In this document: positions 19,339 to 27,405 of the stretch, piece after piece
Layout: every line of letters starts with the position of its first letter
How positions within the stretch are numbered: position 1 is the first letter of the stretch
Program-made: the position numbers and the translations under genes
NCBI GenBank assembly: GCA_009777345.1
Contig: WRMB01000030.1
Location: 1-44,546 of the forward strand
Length of the DNA stretch: 44,546 bases
Direction: 5' to 3'
DNA from: Micrococcales bacterium
GTDB taxonomy: Bacteria; Actinomycetota; Actinomycetes; Actinomycetales; Cellulomonadaceae
The notes under the pieces: model-generated
The model's input: only the letters and a program-made list of their open reading frames with translations
What the model was told of the DNA's origin: nothing
The model's database searches: none

Positions 19339-19743
19339 ATGAGCGCACAGATTCGCAAGGTCATGACCAAGCGGCAGCGGGGCGAGGGTGGCTTCACCCT
19401 GATCGAGCTCCTCGTCGTCGTCGTCATCATCGGCATCCTGGCCGCGATCGCCATCCCGGCGTTCCTGCGTCAGCGCGAGAAGGCTTGGGCCTCCCAGGTC
19501 AAGTCGGACCTGAAGAACGCCGCGACCGCCGCCGAGGCCTACTCGGTGGACAACAACGGCGGGTACGCAAGCATGGACATGAAAGCGCTGCAGGATAACG
19601 GCTACAACTCCACGAAGGGTGTCAACCTGACGGTCGTCTCGGCGACCGCCACCACGTACGAGCTGTCAGCGTGGCAGGACAACCTCGGCAACGGCAAGGT
19701 CTGGACCTACAGCTCCGAAGATGGAGTCATCGAGGGTCCGTGA
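19339..19743 (+). CDS. type IV major pilin (prepilin)
   Basis: Probable structural subunit of the pilus. It is a 134-residue prepilin with leader 'MSAQIRKVMTKRQRGEGG' cut by PilD before Phe19. Mature residue 5 is the canonical Glu ('FTLIELLVVVVIIGILAAIA'), and the conserved 'IPAFLRQREKAWASQVKSDL' forms the N-terminal helix. The C-terminal globular domain is short (about 75 residues) and has no Cys pair. It is taken as the major pilin because it is the smallest, lies between two hairpins and follows the motor genes directly. The Shine-Dalgarno is weak (AGTAGG, 5-6 bases before ATG). Confidence 0.93.
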   Translation: MSAQIRKVMTKRQRGEGGFTLIELLVVVVIIGILAAIAIPAFLRQREKAWASQVKSDLKNAATAAEAYSVDNNGGYASMDMKALQDNGYNSTKGVNLTVVSATATTYELSAWQDNLGNGKVWTYSSEDGVIEGP

Positions 19744-19760
19744 TGAGCTAGCCACTCGCA

Positions 19761-19800
19761 CCGCCGGTGCCGGTGAGGTGTCCCTCACCGGCACCGCCGG
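19761..19800 (+). terminator. strong hairpin after the pilin gene
   Basis: 18-bp arms (19761-19778 and 19783-19800) with a single mismatch and a 4-base loop; the inner part is GGTGCCGGTGAGG. It begins 18 bases after the pilin stop. No T-run. It would terminate or attenuate transcription, or protect the pilin mRNA 3' end, giving more pilin than minor pilins. Confidence 0.75.
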
Positions 19801-19868
19801 GCGTGGGAGTCGATCACGATCCTCTAAGTCCCAGCCTGACCAACGACCGACCGTGAGGAGCCGGTGCC

Positions 19869-21275
19869 ATGCGGGCGTTGCGCGACAAGCTGCGTCGTCG
19901 GGACGACGGCTTCACCATCACCGAGGTGATGGCGGCGCTGTTGATCTTCGCGCTGATGTCGACGGGGTCGATCTTCGCGACCATGTCGATGCTCCAGATC
20001 ACCCGGGACGCCCGTAACCGGCAGGTCGCGGCGAATCTCGCGGCGCAGGAGATCGACACGGTCCGCTCCTACGCCGACGCCACCGCGGTCGTGGACCGCG
20101 CTTTCGACCCGCCCGCGCAGAACGGCACCGAGTTCCACGTCGACCGGGCCGTGTCGTGGCAGTCGATCCCCGTCGGCGACGACGAGGGCGAGGGCTGCAC
20201 CCTGGCTCCGATGCGTTTTGTGGCCGCGGTCACCGTGACGGTGACCTGGAAGGGCATGCGCCCCCAGACCGCGCCGGTCACGTCCGACACCCTGCTGACC
20301 GCGCGCGACCTGCAGACCGACGACAACGCGGGCACCGTCGCCGTCACGGTGCTCGGCGCGGACGGCACCGGCCGCAGCGGGGTGCGCGTCCAGGGAGGTG
20401 GGGTCAGCGTGGTCACCGACACCCGGGGACGGGCGGTCCTGGTCAACGTGCCGACCGGTGTCCAGACGGTCTCCGTCGAGAAACCCGGCTACGTCGACGA
20501 GAAGCAGGACCCCAGGCCGAAGAAGGACACGATGGTCTCCGCCGGCAGCTGCACCGAGGTGCAGTTCCAGTACGACGAGACCACCCGCGCGAACGTGTAC
20601 TACGCGGCGAACTACATCATGGACTACGGCCAGCGGCCCTATGTGCTGTTCCCCAGCATCAGCTCACCGCCGGTCGGCACCGTGCGGGCCTTCGCCGAGC
20701 TCCAGGCGACATTCTCCAACCCTGCTACCGGAGACTACGCAGCTGTGATGCCGACGACGAACACCATGGTCGGGGGGCTGGACCTGCACCCGTTCGCCTC
20801 GGGCTACACCGTGTACGCCGGGGACTGCGACACGGCGGACCCGGTGTACTGGGGTGCCCCGGCTCTCGCCCCGTTCGCCATCACCCCAGGCGGTGAGGCA
20901 GAGGTGTACGTGCCGATGGGTGTGGTGGTCCTCGACACCCACGGTGGCAGCCCCAACGAGATCCGCGCCAAGCCGGTCGACCCGGCGAGCAACCAGGACG
21001 TCACGCCGACGGACATGAGGGGCTGCTCCACCCTCCAGTACAGCTTCGGCTCCGCCGACGGCTACACGATCACCGGTACAGCGGCGCTCGCCCTGCCGTA
21101 CGGGTCGTGGATCATCACCTACAGCGACGGGGGCGGGCAGGGCAGCGTCCCCCAGTCGTGGCTGACCGGGCTGGACCTTCCGGCGGAGGCCGGACGCGGA
21201 CTGCCCGCGGTGCAGACCACGACGGCCAAGCGGACAGGTGATGTCATCGTCACCGTGAGGCCGGTGGTCCCGTGA
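19869..21275 (+). CDS. PilV-like minor pilin with large extracellular domain
   Basis: Prepilin with leader 'MRALRDKLRRRDDG' cut before Phe15 and Glu at mature position 5 ('FTITEVMAALLIFALM'). At 468 residues it is far longer than usual minor pilins. Around residues 155-215 a carboxypeptidase-regulatory/CnaB-like beta-sandwich is suggested by 'VAVTVLGADGTGRSGVRV' and 'VSVVTDTRGRAVLVNVPTG'. The rest is beta-rich with aromatic clusters and several Cys ('AGDCDTADPVYWGAP'). A tip adhesin role is an inference from this architecture. The ATG has GAGGAG about 9 bases upstream. Its stop overlaps the next gene. Confidence 0.85.
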   Translation: MRALRDKLRRRDDGFTITEVMAALLIFALMSTGSIFATMSMLQITRDARNRQVAANLAAQEIDTVRSYADATAVVDRAFDPPAQNGTEFHVDRAVSWQSIPVGDDEGEGCTLAPMRFVAAVTVTVTWKGMRPQTAPVTSDTLLTARDLQTDDNAGTVAVTVLGADGTGRSGVRVQGGGVSVVTDTRGRAVLVNVPTGVQTVSVEKPGYVDEKQDPRPKKDTMVSAGSCTEVQFQYDETTRANVYYAANYIMDYGQRPYVLFPSISSPPVGTVRAFAELQATFSNPATGDYAAVMPTTNTMVGGLDLHPFASGYTVYAGDCDTADPVYWGAPALAPFAITPGGEAEVYVPMGVVVLDTHGGSPNEIRAKPVDPASNQDVTPTDMRGCSTLQYSFGSADGYTITGTAALALPYGSWIITYSDGGGQGSVPQSWLTGLDLPAEAGRGLPAVQTTTAKRTGDVIVTVRPVVP

Positions 21276-21961
21276 GGCGCCGGGCCCGCGACGACGCGGG
21301 TGTCACCCTGGCCGAGACGCTGGTCGTCATGATGCTCATGGGCGTCGTCGGCGCGCTGGTGCTGAGCTTCGCGCTGCTGGTCCAGAGCAAGGTGTCGTCG
21401 TCCCAGGTGATGAACGAGAACACCAACCAGGCCTCGGCCGCGACGAACGAGATCACCCGTCTGCTGCGCGGGGCCGTCACCCTGAAGGTCAGGGCCCAGC
21501 CGGACAGCCCGGCCTTCGTCGAGGCCGATGCCACGTCCATGACCTTCTACACCGTCGTGGACACCGATCCGATGACCACACCGCCGATGCTGGTGCGCCT
21601 CGAGGTCACCGCCACGGGCGACCTGGTCGAGAAGCGGTGGCTGGTCAACCCGACCTCCTCGGACCCGTTCTGGACCTTCCCGGCCACCACCCAGACGCCG
21701 AGCTCGAGCCGGGTCGTCGCGCGCGGCATGATGGCCACCCCCGGATCGGGCAAGGCCCTGTTCACCTACCTGTCGTACGACGCCGACGGCAACGAGGTAC
21801 CCGTCGCCGGGACGGGGGCGCTGACCAAGCAGCAGCGGGCCGCCGTGGGTGCGGTCCGGGTCGACGCTGAGGCCCAGACCGGTACGCGCGCTCGGTCGAC
21901 CCTGGTGACCACCCTGGTCGGGCTGCGCAACCTTCCCGCCGGGAGCCACGGAGCCCACTGA
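21272..21961 (+). CDS. PilW-like minor pilin
   Basis: Prepilin-like protein of 229 residues. The leader 'MRRRARDDAG' is followed by 'VTLAETLVVMMLMGVVGALV', with Glu at mature position 5 and a hydrophobic helix, then a modest beta-rich domain ('MTFYTVVDTDPMTTPPMLV', 'LFTYLSYDADGNEV'). This is the usual make-up of PilW/ComGF-type minor pilins that help prime pilus assembly. The GTG start overlaps the stop of the preceding gene, indicating coupling within the minor-pilin set. Confidence 0.82.
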   Translation: MRRRARDDAGVTLAETLVVMMLMGVVGALVLSFALLVQSKVSSSQVMNENTNQASAATNEITRLLRGAVTLKVRAQPDSPAFVEADATSMTFYTVVDTDPMTTPPMLVRLEVTATGDLVEKRWLVNPTSSDPFWTFPATTQTPSSSRVVARGMMATPGSGKALFTYLSYDADGNEVPVAGTGALTKQQRAAVGAVRVDAEAQTGTRARSTLVTTLVGLRNLPAGSHGAH

Positions 21962-22023
21962 TGAGACGGCGTCCGCAGACGGCCCGGTGCCCAGGGAGAC
22001 GAACCTCGCGAAGGAGGCAACCG

Positions 22024-23823
22024 ATGACGCGACTGCTCTGTCGTCCGCAGGGCGACGACCGCGGGATGTCGCTGGTCGTGGTGATCGCCGTGACCGCGGT
22101 CATGGCCACGCTGGTCGTCGCCGGGACCGCGATGGCGCTGAGCTCCCAGAGGCACGGCCACCGGACCGCCGCCTGGGACGCCTCGCTCGCCGCGGCCTAC
22201 GGCGGGGTGGAGGACTACCGCTCCCGGCTGACCGCCAATCCCGAGTACTGGCGCTACGGCAACCCGGCCGCGCCGTTCACCCTGGGCAGCGGCAGCGCGG
22301 TCGTCGCCCCGCCGATACCCAACCCGGCCTTCGACACCACCCCCGGAGGCAGCTGGGGGACCATCGTCAGCCACGGGGACGGGGCGGTCGCGCGCTACCG
22401 CTACGAGGTCGACACCTCCGAGTACGAGTCCCTGGGACGCATCCGGCTGCGGTCCACGGGTGCGGTCGGCAACGACACCCGGACGGTGGTCGCCTCGATC
22501 GGCCAGGAAGGTTTCATCCGGTTCCTGTACTGGAGCGACTACGAGATCATGCAGAGCGCCGCCGAGGGCGCAACCTGCCGGAACAACGCCTGGGACACCG
22601 TGCACAACCGGCTGAAGTACGCCTGGGAGGGGCGCAGCTGCGGCGGTGACGTCTACTACGGCGGTACCGACGTCTTCAACGGTCCGTTCTACACCAACGA
22701 CCAGCCGATGATCTGCGACGGCACCTTCAACGACGTGGTCCTGACGATGCCGCTGGCCGTGAACCCGACATCGTTGTACCGGCCGTACAGCTGCGGCGGC
22801 GGCCCGCCCAGCTTCGCCGTCCCGCCGCAGCAGCCGGAGGTCCCGATCGAGCTGCCGCCGACGAACGCCGAGATGAAGCGCGAGACACGCTACGACCTCG
22901 CTGCCAACCCGGGCTGCCTGTATACCGGGCCGACCGCGATCACCTTCGGCTCCGACGGCACCATGACGGTCCGCTCGCCGTGGACGAAGTTCACCCAGAC
23001 CTCGGGCAGCGGCGATACCGTCGGCCGGAACACGGCTGGCCGTTGCGGGGCACCAGGCACCGGGCCCAACCAGCTGGGGCACGCCGACGGTGCGACGGTC
23101 CCCGTGGTCGAGGGCAGTCTCGTGTTCGTGCAGAACGTGCCGACCAGCTCTGCCAACGTCAACTACACCGCCCAGGACGCGGCGGAGAAGGCCGCTCGCT
23201 GCGGTGCCGCCGACGGGTCGCAGAACGGGCTGGGCTACCCCCTGGCAGGCGAGGACACGACCCGGTCCCGGGTGCCGCGCTCGTACGGTTGCACCGTAGG
23301 CGACGTCTTCGTCAAGGGGCAGTTCAAAGGACACATGTCGGTCGCGGCCGAGAACTACCTGTGGATCGCCAGCGACCAGGGTCAGTCCGTGGGCGGTGTC
23401 ACCTACGCCACGTCGGGCTCGGTGCTCGGCCTGGTCGGCCAGGCTGCCGTCATGATCTGGCACCCGGTGACGGCTACCGGTGTCAATATCCTGGCCGTCC
23501 AGGACGTGAGGATCGACGGTGCCGTGCTGTCCGTCGCCGGGACGATGGCGGTCCAGAACTACGACCTCGGGGCCCACCGAGGGAATATCGTGCTGTTCGG
23601 AGCGGTCGCCCAGAAGTACCTCGACCCGACCGAGTGCTACGGCTGCACGGGTGCGGGCTGGGCGGGCAACACCACCGGTTTCGGGACCGACTTCACCTAC
23701 GACACCCGGCTGCAGAACATCGCACCGCCGAAGTTCCTGCAACCGTCGATCACCACGTTCAAGGCCACCCAGGTCGCCGAGGTCCGGGCGGCTTTCGACC
23801 CAGAGGGCAGCTTCACCGGATGA
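22024..23823 (+). CDS. PilX-like pilus assembly protein, non-canonical prepilin N-terminus
   Basis: A 599-residue protein with short basic leader 'MTRLLCRPQGDDRG' then 'MSLVVVIAVTAVMATLVVAG'. This resembles a class III signal, but mature position 5 is Val, not Glu, as in PilX/GspK-like initiators that sit at the tip. The large remainder is an extracellular Cys-containing region ('CYGCTGAGWAGNTTGFGTD'; paired Cys near 'CRNNAWDTV' and 'GRSCGGDVYYGG'). No enzymatic motif seen. The ATG at 22024 is chosen over the in-frame ATG at 21961 because AAGGAGG lies at 22011-22017 and the upstream stretch is Arg-rich and unlike a leader. Confidence 0.8.
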   Translation: MTRLLCRPQGDDRGMSLVVVIAVTAVMATLVVAGTAMALSSQRHGHRTAAWDASLAAAYGGVEDYRSRLTANPEYWRYGNPAAPFTLGSGSAVVAPPIPNPAFDTTPGGSWGTIVSHGDGAVARYRYEVDTSEYESLGRIRLRSTGAVGNDTRTVVASIGQEGFIRFLYWSDYEIMQSAAEGATCRNNAWDTVHNRLKYAWEGRSCGGDVYYGGTDVFNGPFYTNDQPMICDGTFNDVVLTMPLAVNPTSLYRPYSCGGGPPSFAVPPQQPEVPIELPPTNAEMKRETRYDLAANPGCLYTGPTAITFGSDGTMTVRSPWTKFTQTSGSGDTVGRNTAGRCGAPGTGPNQLGHADGATVPVVEGSLVFVQNVPTSSANVNYTAQDAAEKAARCGAADGSQNGLGYPLAGEDTTRSRVPRSYGCTVGDVFVKGQFKGHMSVAAENYLWIASDQGQSVGGVTYATSGSVLGLVGQAAVMIWHPVTATGVNILAVQDVRIDGAVLSVAGTMAVQNYDLGAHRGNIVLFGAVAQKYLDPTECYGCTGAGWAGNTTGFGTDFTYDTRLQNIAPPKFLQPSITTFKATQVAEVRAAFDPEGSFTG

Positions 23824-23891
23824 GGCTGCTTCACCGGACGGCGCCGCGCGGGGTGCTCGCCTGCCTTGCCGCGCCCCGGGCCGATCGAGGG

Positions 23892-23897
23892 TAGCCT
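23892..23897 (+). promoter_or_regulatory. -10 box of a leaderless transcript upstream of pilD
   Basis: TAGCCT followed by 6 bases and GTG (23904), the same spacing as in front of rarA, aroK and thpR. A TTGCCG at 23866 is a weak -35 candidate with over-long spacing. Confidence 0.5.
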
Positions 23898-23903
23898 GTG
23901 TCG

Positions 23904-24020
23904 GTGCAGGTCCTGGCGTCGGTGACCGAGGCAGCGTCGCGGACGTACCTGACCGGCCTGCCCCGCTCGCGCACGGCGCCGCGCGCGGGACTGAGCACGG
24001 AACTGGGAGACACGCCCTAG
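23904..24020 (+). CDS. 38-codon small ORF ending at the pilD start codon
   Basis: Open frame GTG to TAG starting 6 bases after a -10 box and ending directly before the ATG of pilD (TAGATG). Translation begins 'MQVLASVTEAASRTYL' and ends 'GLSTELGDTP'. Third positions are mostly G/C, as in neighbouring genes. It may be a leader peptide that couples translation of pilD, or simply the 5' part of a leaderless transcript with no selected product. No homologue is recognised. Confidence 0.4.
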   Translation: MQVLASVTEAASRTYLTGLPRSRTAPRAGLSTELGDTP

Positions 24021-24803
24021 ATGAACGTACTTCTGCTCGTCCTCGTCGGGCTGCTGGGTCTGGCGGTCGGCTCCTTCCTCAACGTCCTGGTGTGGCGGGT
24101 GCCGCAGGACAAGTCGGTCGTCTCGCCGCCCAGCGCCTGCCCGGCCTGCGGTCACGCCGTCCGCGCCCGGGACAACGTGCCCGTGCTGTCCTGGGTGCTG
24201 CTGCGCGGCCGGTGCCGGGACTGCGCCGCGCCGATCTCCCGGCGCTACCCCCTGGTCGAGATCGGCAGCGCGGCGGCGTTCGTCCTGGTCGCGCTGAAGT
24301 TCGGGCTGACCTGGCCGCTCCCGGCCTTTCTGTACCTGGCCGCGGTGGGGATCGCCCTGGCGCTCATCGACCTGGACCACCAGCGCCTGCCCGACGCGCT
24401 GGTGCTGCCGTCGTACCCGGTCGTGGCGCTGCTGCTGGTCCTGGCCAGCCTCGACCCCGGCGGCACCGCCGACTGGGGTGCGCTGGGCCGCGGGGCGATC
24501 GGCGGGGCCGCGCTGTTCGTCTTCTACTTCCTGCTGTGGTTCTTCGGCGGGATGGGTTTCGGCGACGTGAAGCTCGCCGGGGTGCTGGGCCTGGCGACCG
24601 CCTGGCTGGGCTGGGGTGCGTTCGCCGTGGGCACCTTCGCCGCTTTCCTCGTCGGCGGGCTGGTCTCGTTGGTCCTCGTGGTGGCCCGGCGGGCCGGACG
24701 CAAGACGAAGGTGCCGTTCGGCCCGTCGATGATCGTCGGCGCGGCGGTCGGCGTCGCCTGGGGCGAACCGGTGTGGTCCGCCTACACCCAGACCTGGAGC
24801 TGA
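24021..24803 (+). CDS. pilD: prepilin peptidase (A24 family) PilD
   Basis: Membrane aspartyl protease that cleaves the prepilin leaders and usually N-methylates the new N-terminus. Its 260 residues comprise an N-terminal helix with 'GLAVGSFLNVLVWRVP', the zinc-binding cysteines C40, C43, C65 and C68 ('CPACGH', 'CRDC'), and then a series of helices. The catalytic Asp residues lie in 'ALIDLDHQRLPDA' (about 115) and 'GMGFGDVKLAGVLG' (about 183). The Cys motif indicates the bifunctional peptidase/methylase form. It is encoded with all four prepilin-like substrates just upstream. The start codon abuts the stop of a 38-codon ORF. Confidence 0.95.
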   Translation: MNVLLLVLVGLLGLAVGSFLNVLVWRVPQDKSVVSPPSACPACGHAVRARDNVPVLSWVLLRGRCRDCAAPISRRYPLVEIGSAAAFVLVALKFGLTWPLPAFLYLAAVGIALALIDLDHQRLPDALVLPSYPVVALLLVLASLDPGGTADWGALGRGAIGGAALFVFYFLLWFFGGMGFGDVKLAGVLGLATAWLGWGAFAVGTFAAFLVGGLVSLVLVVARRAGRKTKVPFGPSMIVGAAVGVAWGEPVWSAYTQTWS

Positions 24804-24922
24804 CGCCATACCACGGCGGCTGAACGCTGGCCAACGCTCAAGGAACGCCTGTCGAGTATTCCTCAGGGTGCGCCGCATCGTCCCGATAGGTGCGACGTGG
24901 TGCGAACTGAGGGGAGCGCGGT

Positions 24923-25978
24923 GTGAGCGCGTCGAAGATCGTCGGTCTGGACATCGGTACCGGGCACCTGCGTGCCGTCGAGATCGCCCAGGGGCGAGGT
25001 GACTCCCCTGGCACGGTGACCCGGGTCGCCGAGGTCGACCTGCCGCCGGGAGCCGTGCGCGACGGTGAGGTCGCCGAGCCTCACACCGTGGCGACGACGC
25101 TGCGGCAGCTGTGGGGCCGGGCGAAGTTCGCCGGGACCGACGTGGTGCTCGGTGTCGGCAACCAGCGCGTCATCGTGCGCGACCTGGAGATGCCGTCGAT
25201 GGCCCAGCCCCAGATCAAGGCCGCCCTGCCGTTCCAGGTCGGGGAGATGCTGCCGGTGGCCGTCGAGGACGCGCTGCTGGACTACATGCCGCTCACCCAG
25301 CGCGACAGCGAGACCGGTCCCGTGGTCAACGGTCTGCTGGTCGCGGCCACCAAGGACACCGTGCAGGCCAACGTCCGCGCCGTCCAGCTGGCCAAGCTGA
25401 CGCCGGTGGCCGTGGACCTGGCCGCCTTCGCCCAGTGCCGGGCGCTGCTGCGCGGCGACCTGCTGCGGCAGGTCGTCGGCCTGGTCGACGTCGGCGCCCG
25501 GGTGACCACGGTGGTCATCGCCGCCTTCGGGGTGCCCCGGGTGGTGCGGCTGATCGCGGCCGGCGGCCAGGACGTCACCGACACGCTGGCCGACACCCTG
25601 GCGGTCTCCGCCGCCGAGGCCGAGAAGCTCAAGCGCCGGGTCGGGTTCGGCCAGGGGTCGACGCCCGAGACCGCCAAGGCCGCCGACGTCATCGGGGCGG
25701 TGACCCGCAACGTCGTGGAGTCGATCCGCAACACCTTCGTCTACTACGCCGCGAGCAACCCCGGCCAGGGAGTGACCAACGTGGTCATGACCGGTGGTGG
25801 GGTGAGCCTGCCCGGGTTCGGTCAGTACCTGGCGAACTCCGCGCGGCTGCCGCTGGTCATGGGGCAGCCCTTCGACGGGCTGGAAGCATCGCCGCGCGCC
25901 GGTATCGACCCGTCCCGGCTGGCCCGGCAGCACGAGTTCACCATCGCGACCGGTCTGGCCCTGAGGAGCGCCGCATGA
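24923..25978 (+). CDS. pilM: type IV pilus assembly actin-like ATPase PilM
   Basis: Cytoplasmic actin-like protein that binds the N-terminus of PilN and links the motor to the alignment complex. It is 351 residues. The ATP-binding phosphate loops are 'VGLDIGTGHLRAVEI' (about 7) and 'GLVDVGARVTTVVIA' (about 190), and the adenosine motif is 'NVVMTGGGVSLPGFGQYLA' (about 290). The GTG start has GAGGGGAG about 8 bases upstream. It overlaps pilN (ATGA), so pilM, pilN and pilO form one coupled set. The 119 bases before it may hold a separate promoter, but no clear one was found. Confidence 0.94.
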   Translation: MSASKIVGLDIGTGHLRAVEIAQGRGDSPGTVTRVAEVDLPPGAVRDGEVAEPHTVATTLRQLWGRAKFAGTDVVLGVGNQRVIVRDLEMPSMAQPQIKAALPFQVGEMLPVAVEDALLDYMPLTQRDSETGPVVNGLLVAATKDTVQANVRAVQLAKLTPVAVDLAAFAQCRALLRGDLLRQVVGLVDVGARVTTVVIAAFGVPRVVRLIAAGGQDVTDTLADTLAVSAAEAEKLKRRVGFGQGSTPETAKAADVIGAVTRNVVESIRNTFVYYAASNPGQGVTNVVMTGGGVSLPGFGQYLANSARLPLVMGQPFDGLEASPRAGIDPSRLARQHEFTIATGLALRSAA

Positions 25979-26679
25979 GCATCGCCCAGCTCTCGAAGAG
26001 CAAACCGAAGAGGTCGGCCCCGCTGGTCCTGCCGGCGGTCCCCGTGCCGCAGGTCAACCTGCTGCCGCCGGAGGTCGGTGCCGCCCGTAAGGCCGATGTC
26101 GCCAGACGGTGGGCCGTCGTGGCCGTCGTCGTGGCTGTCGTGCTGTCCGCGGCCGGCTGGGGTGTGGCCCAGATGGGCCAGCTCGCCGCCGCTGACCGGC
26201 TGGACCAGGCCCAGACCGAGACGGCCCAGCTGCAGGTCGAGCAGCGGCGGTACGCGGAGGTGCCGCAGGTCCTGGGCCAGCAGGACGTGCTGCGGGCCAC
26301 CCGCGACGCCGCGTTCGCGACCGACATGGAATGGGCGACGTACCTCGGTGGCGCTCTGGGCGTGCTGCCCGACGGGACCAGCCTGGAGAAGATCGAGGCC
26401 CGCCTCAGCACCGCGATGACCGGTGCGGTCTCCCCGGTCGACACGCTCGACCAGGCAGGTATCGGCCAGCTGACGATCACCGGACGCAGCCCCACGGTCC
26501 CGGACGCCGGTGCGCTGGTCGCCGCGATGAGCTCGATCCAGGGTCTGACCGAGGCCCGGGTGACGTCCGTGGCCTACGTCTCGGACCCCGACGACGGCGT
26601 CTTCTACCGGGTCGTCATGACCGCCCAGGTCAACGAGGCCGCCTCACGGCCCAACCCCTTCGACGACGGTAAGGACTGA
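25975..26679 (+). CDS. pilN: type IV pilus assembly protein PilN
   Basis: Bitopic membrane protein of the PilMNO complex. The N-terminal cytoplasmic motif 'VPQVNLLPPEV' (about 24-34) is the conserved PilM-binding segment. One transmembrane helix (about 43-64, 'WAVVAVVVAVVLSAAGWGVA') is followed by a coiled coil and a ferredoxin-like domain ('LTITGRSPTVPDAGALVAAM'). It is 234 residues long. The ATG overlaps the pilM stop, with GAGGAG 6 bases upstream. An in-frame read-through from further upstream lies inside pilM and is not real. Confidence 0.93.
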   Translation: MSIAQLSKSKPKRSAPLVLPAVPVPQVNLLPPEVGAARKADVARRWAVVAVVVAVVLSAAGWGVAQMGQLAAADRLDQAQTETAQLQVEQRRYAEVPQVLGQQDVLRATRDAAFATDMEWATYLGGALGVLPDGTSLEKIEARLSTAMTGAVSPVDTLDQAGIGQLTITGRSPTVPDAGALVAAMSSIQGLTEARVTSVAYVSDPDDGVFYRVVMTAQVNEAASRPNPFDDGKD

Positions 26680-26681
26680 AG

Positions 26682-27368
26682 ATGCAGAACAAGACGAGCC
26701 TGTGGGCCGCCGGGGCGGCGGTGGCCGTCATCGCGATCCTCGCCGCCGCGTACTTCCTGCTCGTCGGGCCGGTGATGGACTCCACGGCGCAGACTGACGA
26801 GCAGCGGACGCAGGTCGAGGCGCAGAACCAGGTCCTGCGCAGCCAGAACGCCACGTTGCGGGAGCAGTTCGAGCGGATCGACGAGCTGCGCGAGCAGCTG
26901 GCGGTGCTCCACGTCCAGGTGCCTGACGCGGCCGAGTGGGACACCTTCGCCACCCTGGTCGGCGGTCTCGCGGACGACAACGGTGCGGTAGTCACCAACA
27001 TCGCCGGCCAGCCGGCCGTCGCGATCGCCGGGACGGTCGTGGTGTCCGAAGCAGGGGAAGAGGTCCCGGCCGGGGCCGGGGCGACCGGTCAGGCGATACC
27101 GGTCACGATCGCCTTCCAGGGTTCACCCGCCGCTGTGATCGGCATGATCAGCAGCCTGCAGGGCGTCGACCAGCGGTTGTTCCTCGTCCAGACGGTGGAG
27201 ATCCAGGGGCTGAAGGCCAACGAGAGTGCCCAGCCTCCGGTGGCTGAAGGTGACGCGGGCGTCGTCGTCAACGGCTACGTCCTGGTCCAGCCGCCGGTCG
27301 CCGCGGTGCCTGACCAGGTGGAGCTGCCACCGTGGGACGGCTACGCCCCGTCCTTCTCGGCGGGCTGA
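26682..27368 (+). CDS. pilO: type IV pilus assembly protein PilO
   Basis: Partner of PilN with the same topology. An N-terminal transmembrane helix (about 8-30, '[19 protein letters not shown]') is followed by a coiled coil ('[20 protein letters not shown]') and a ferredoxin-like domain with '[20 protein letters not shown]'. It is 228 residues and starts 2 bases after the pilN stop. No pilP or pilQ gene follows, as expected in a Gram-positive system. The next gene, aroC, has its own promoter. Confidence 0.9.
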   Translation: MQNKTSLWAAGAAVAVIAILAAAYFLLVGPVMDSTAQTDEQRTQVEAQNQVLRSQNATLREQFERIDELREQLAVLHVQVPDAAEWDTFATLVGGLADDNGAVVTNIAGQPAVAIAGTVVVSEAGEEVPAGAGATGQAIPVTIAFQGSPAAVIGMISSLQGVDQRLFLVQTVEIQGLKANESAQPPVAEGDAGVVVNGYVLVQPPVAAVPDQVELPPWDGYAPSFSAG

Positions 27369-27392
27369 CCCACTCGCCTCGACCGGGTGTGG

Positions 27393-27398
27393 CACTAT
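27393..27398 (+). promoter_or_regulatory. -10 box of a leaderless aroC transcript
   Basis: CACTAT followed by 7 bases and the ATG of aroC. No Shine-Dalgarno is present before this ATG, so a leaderless start is the best reading. Confidence 0.55.
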
Positions 27399-27405
27399 TC
27401 GTCAC

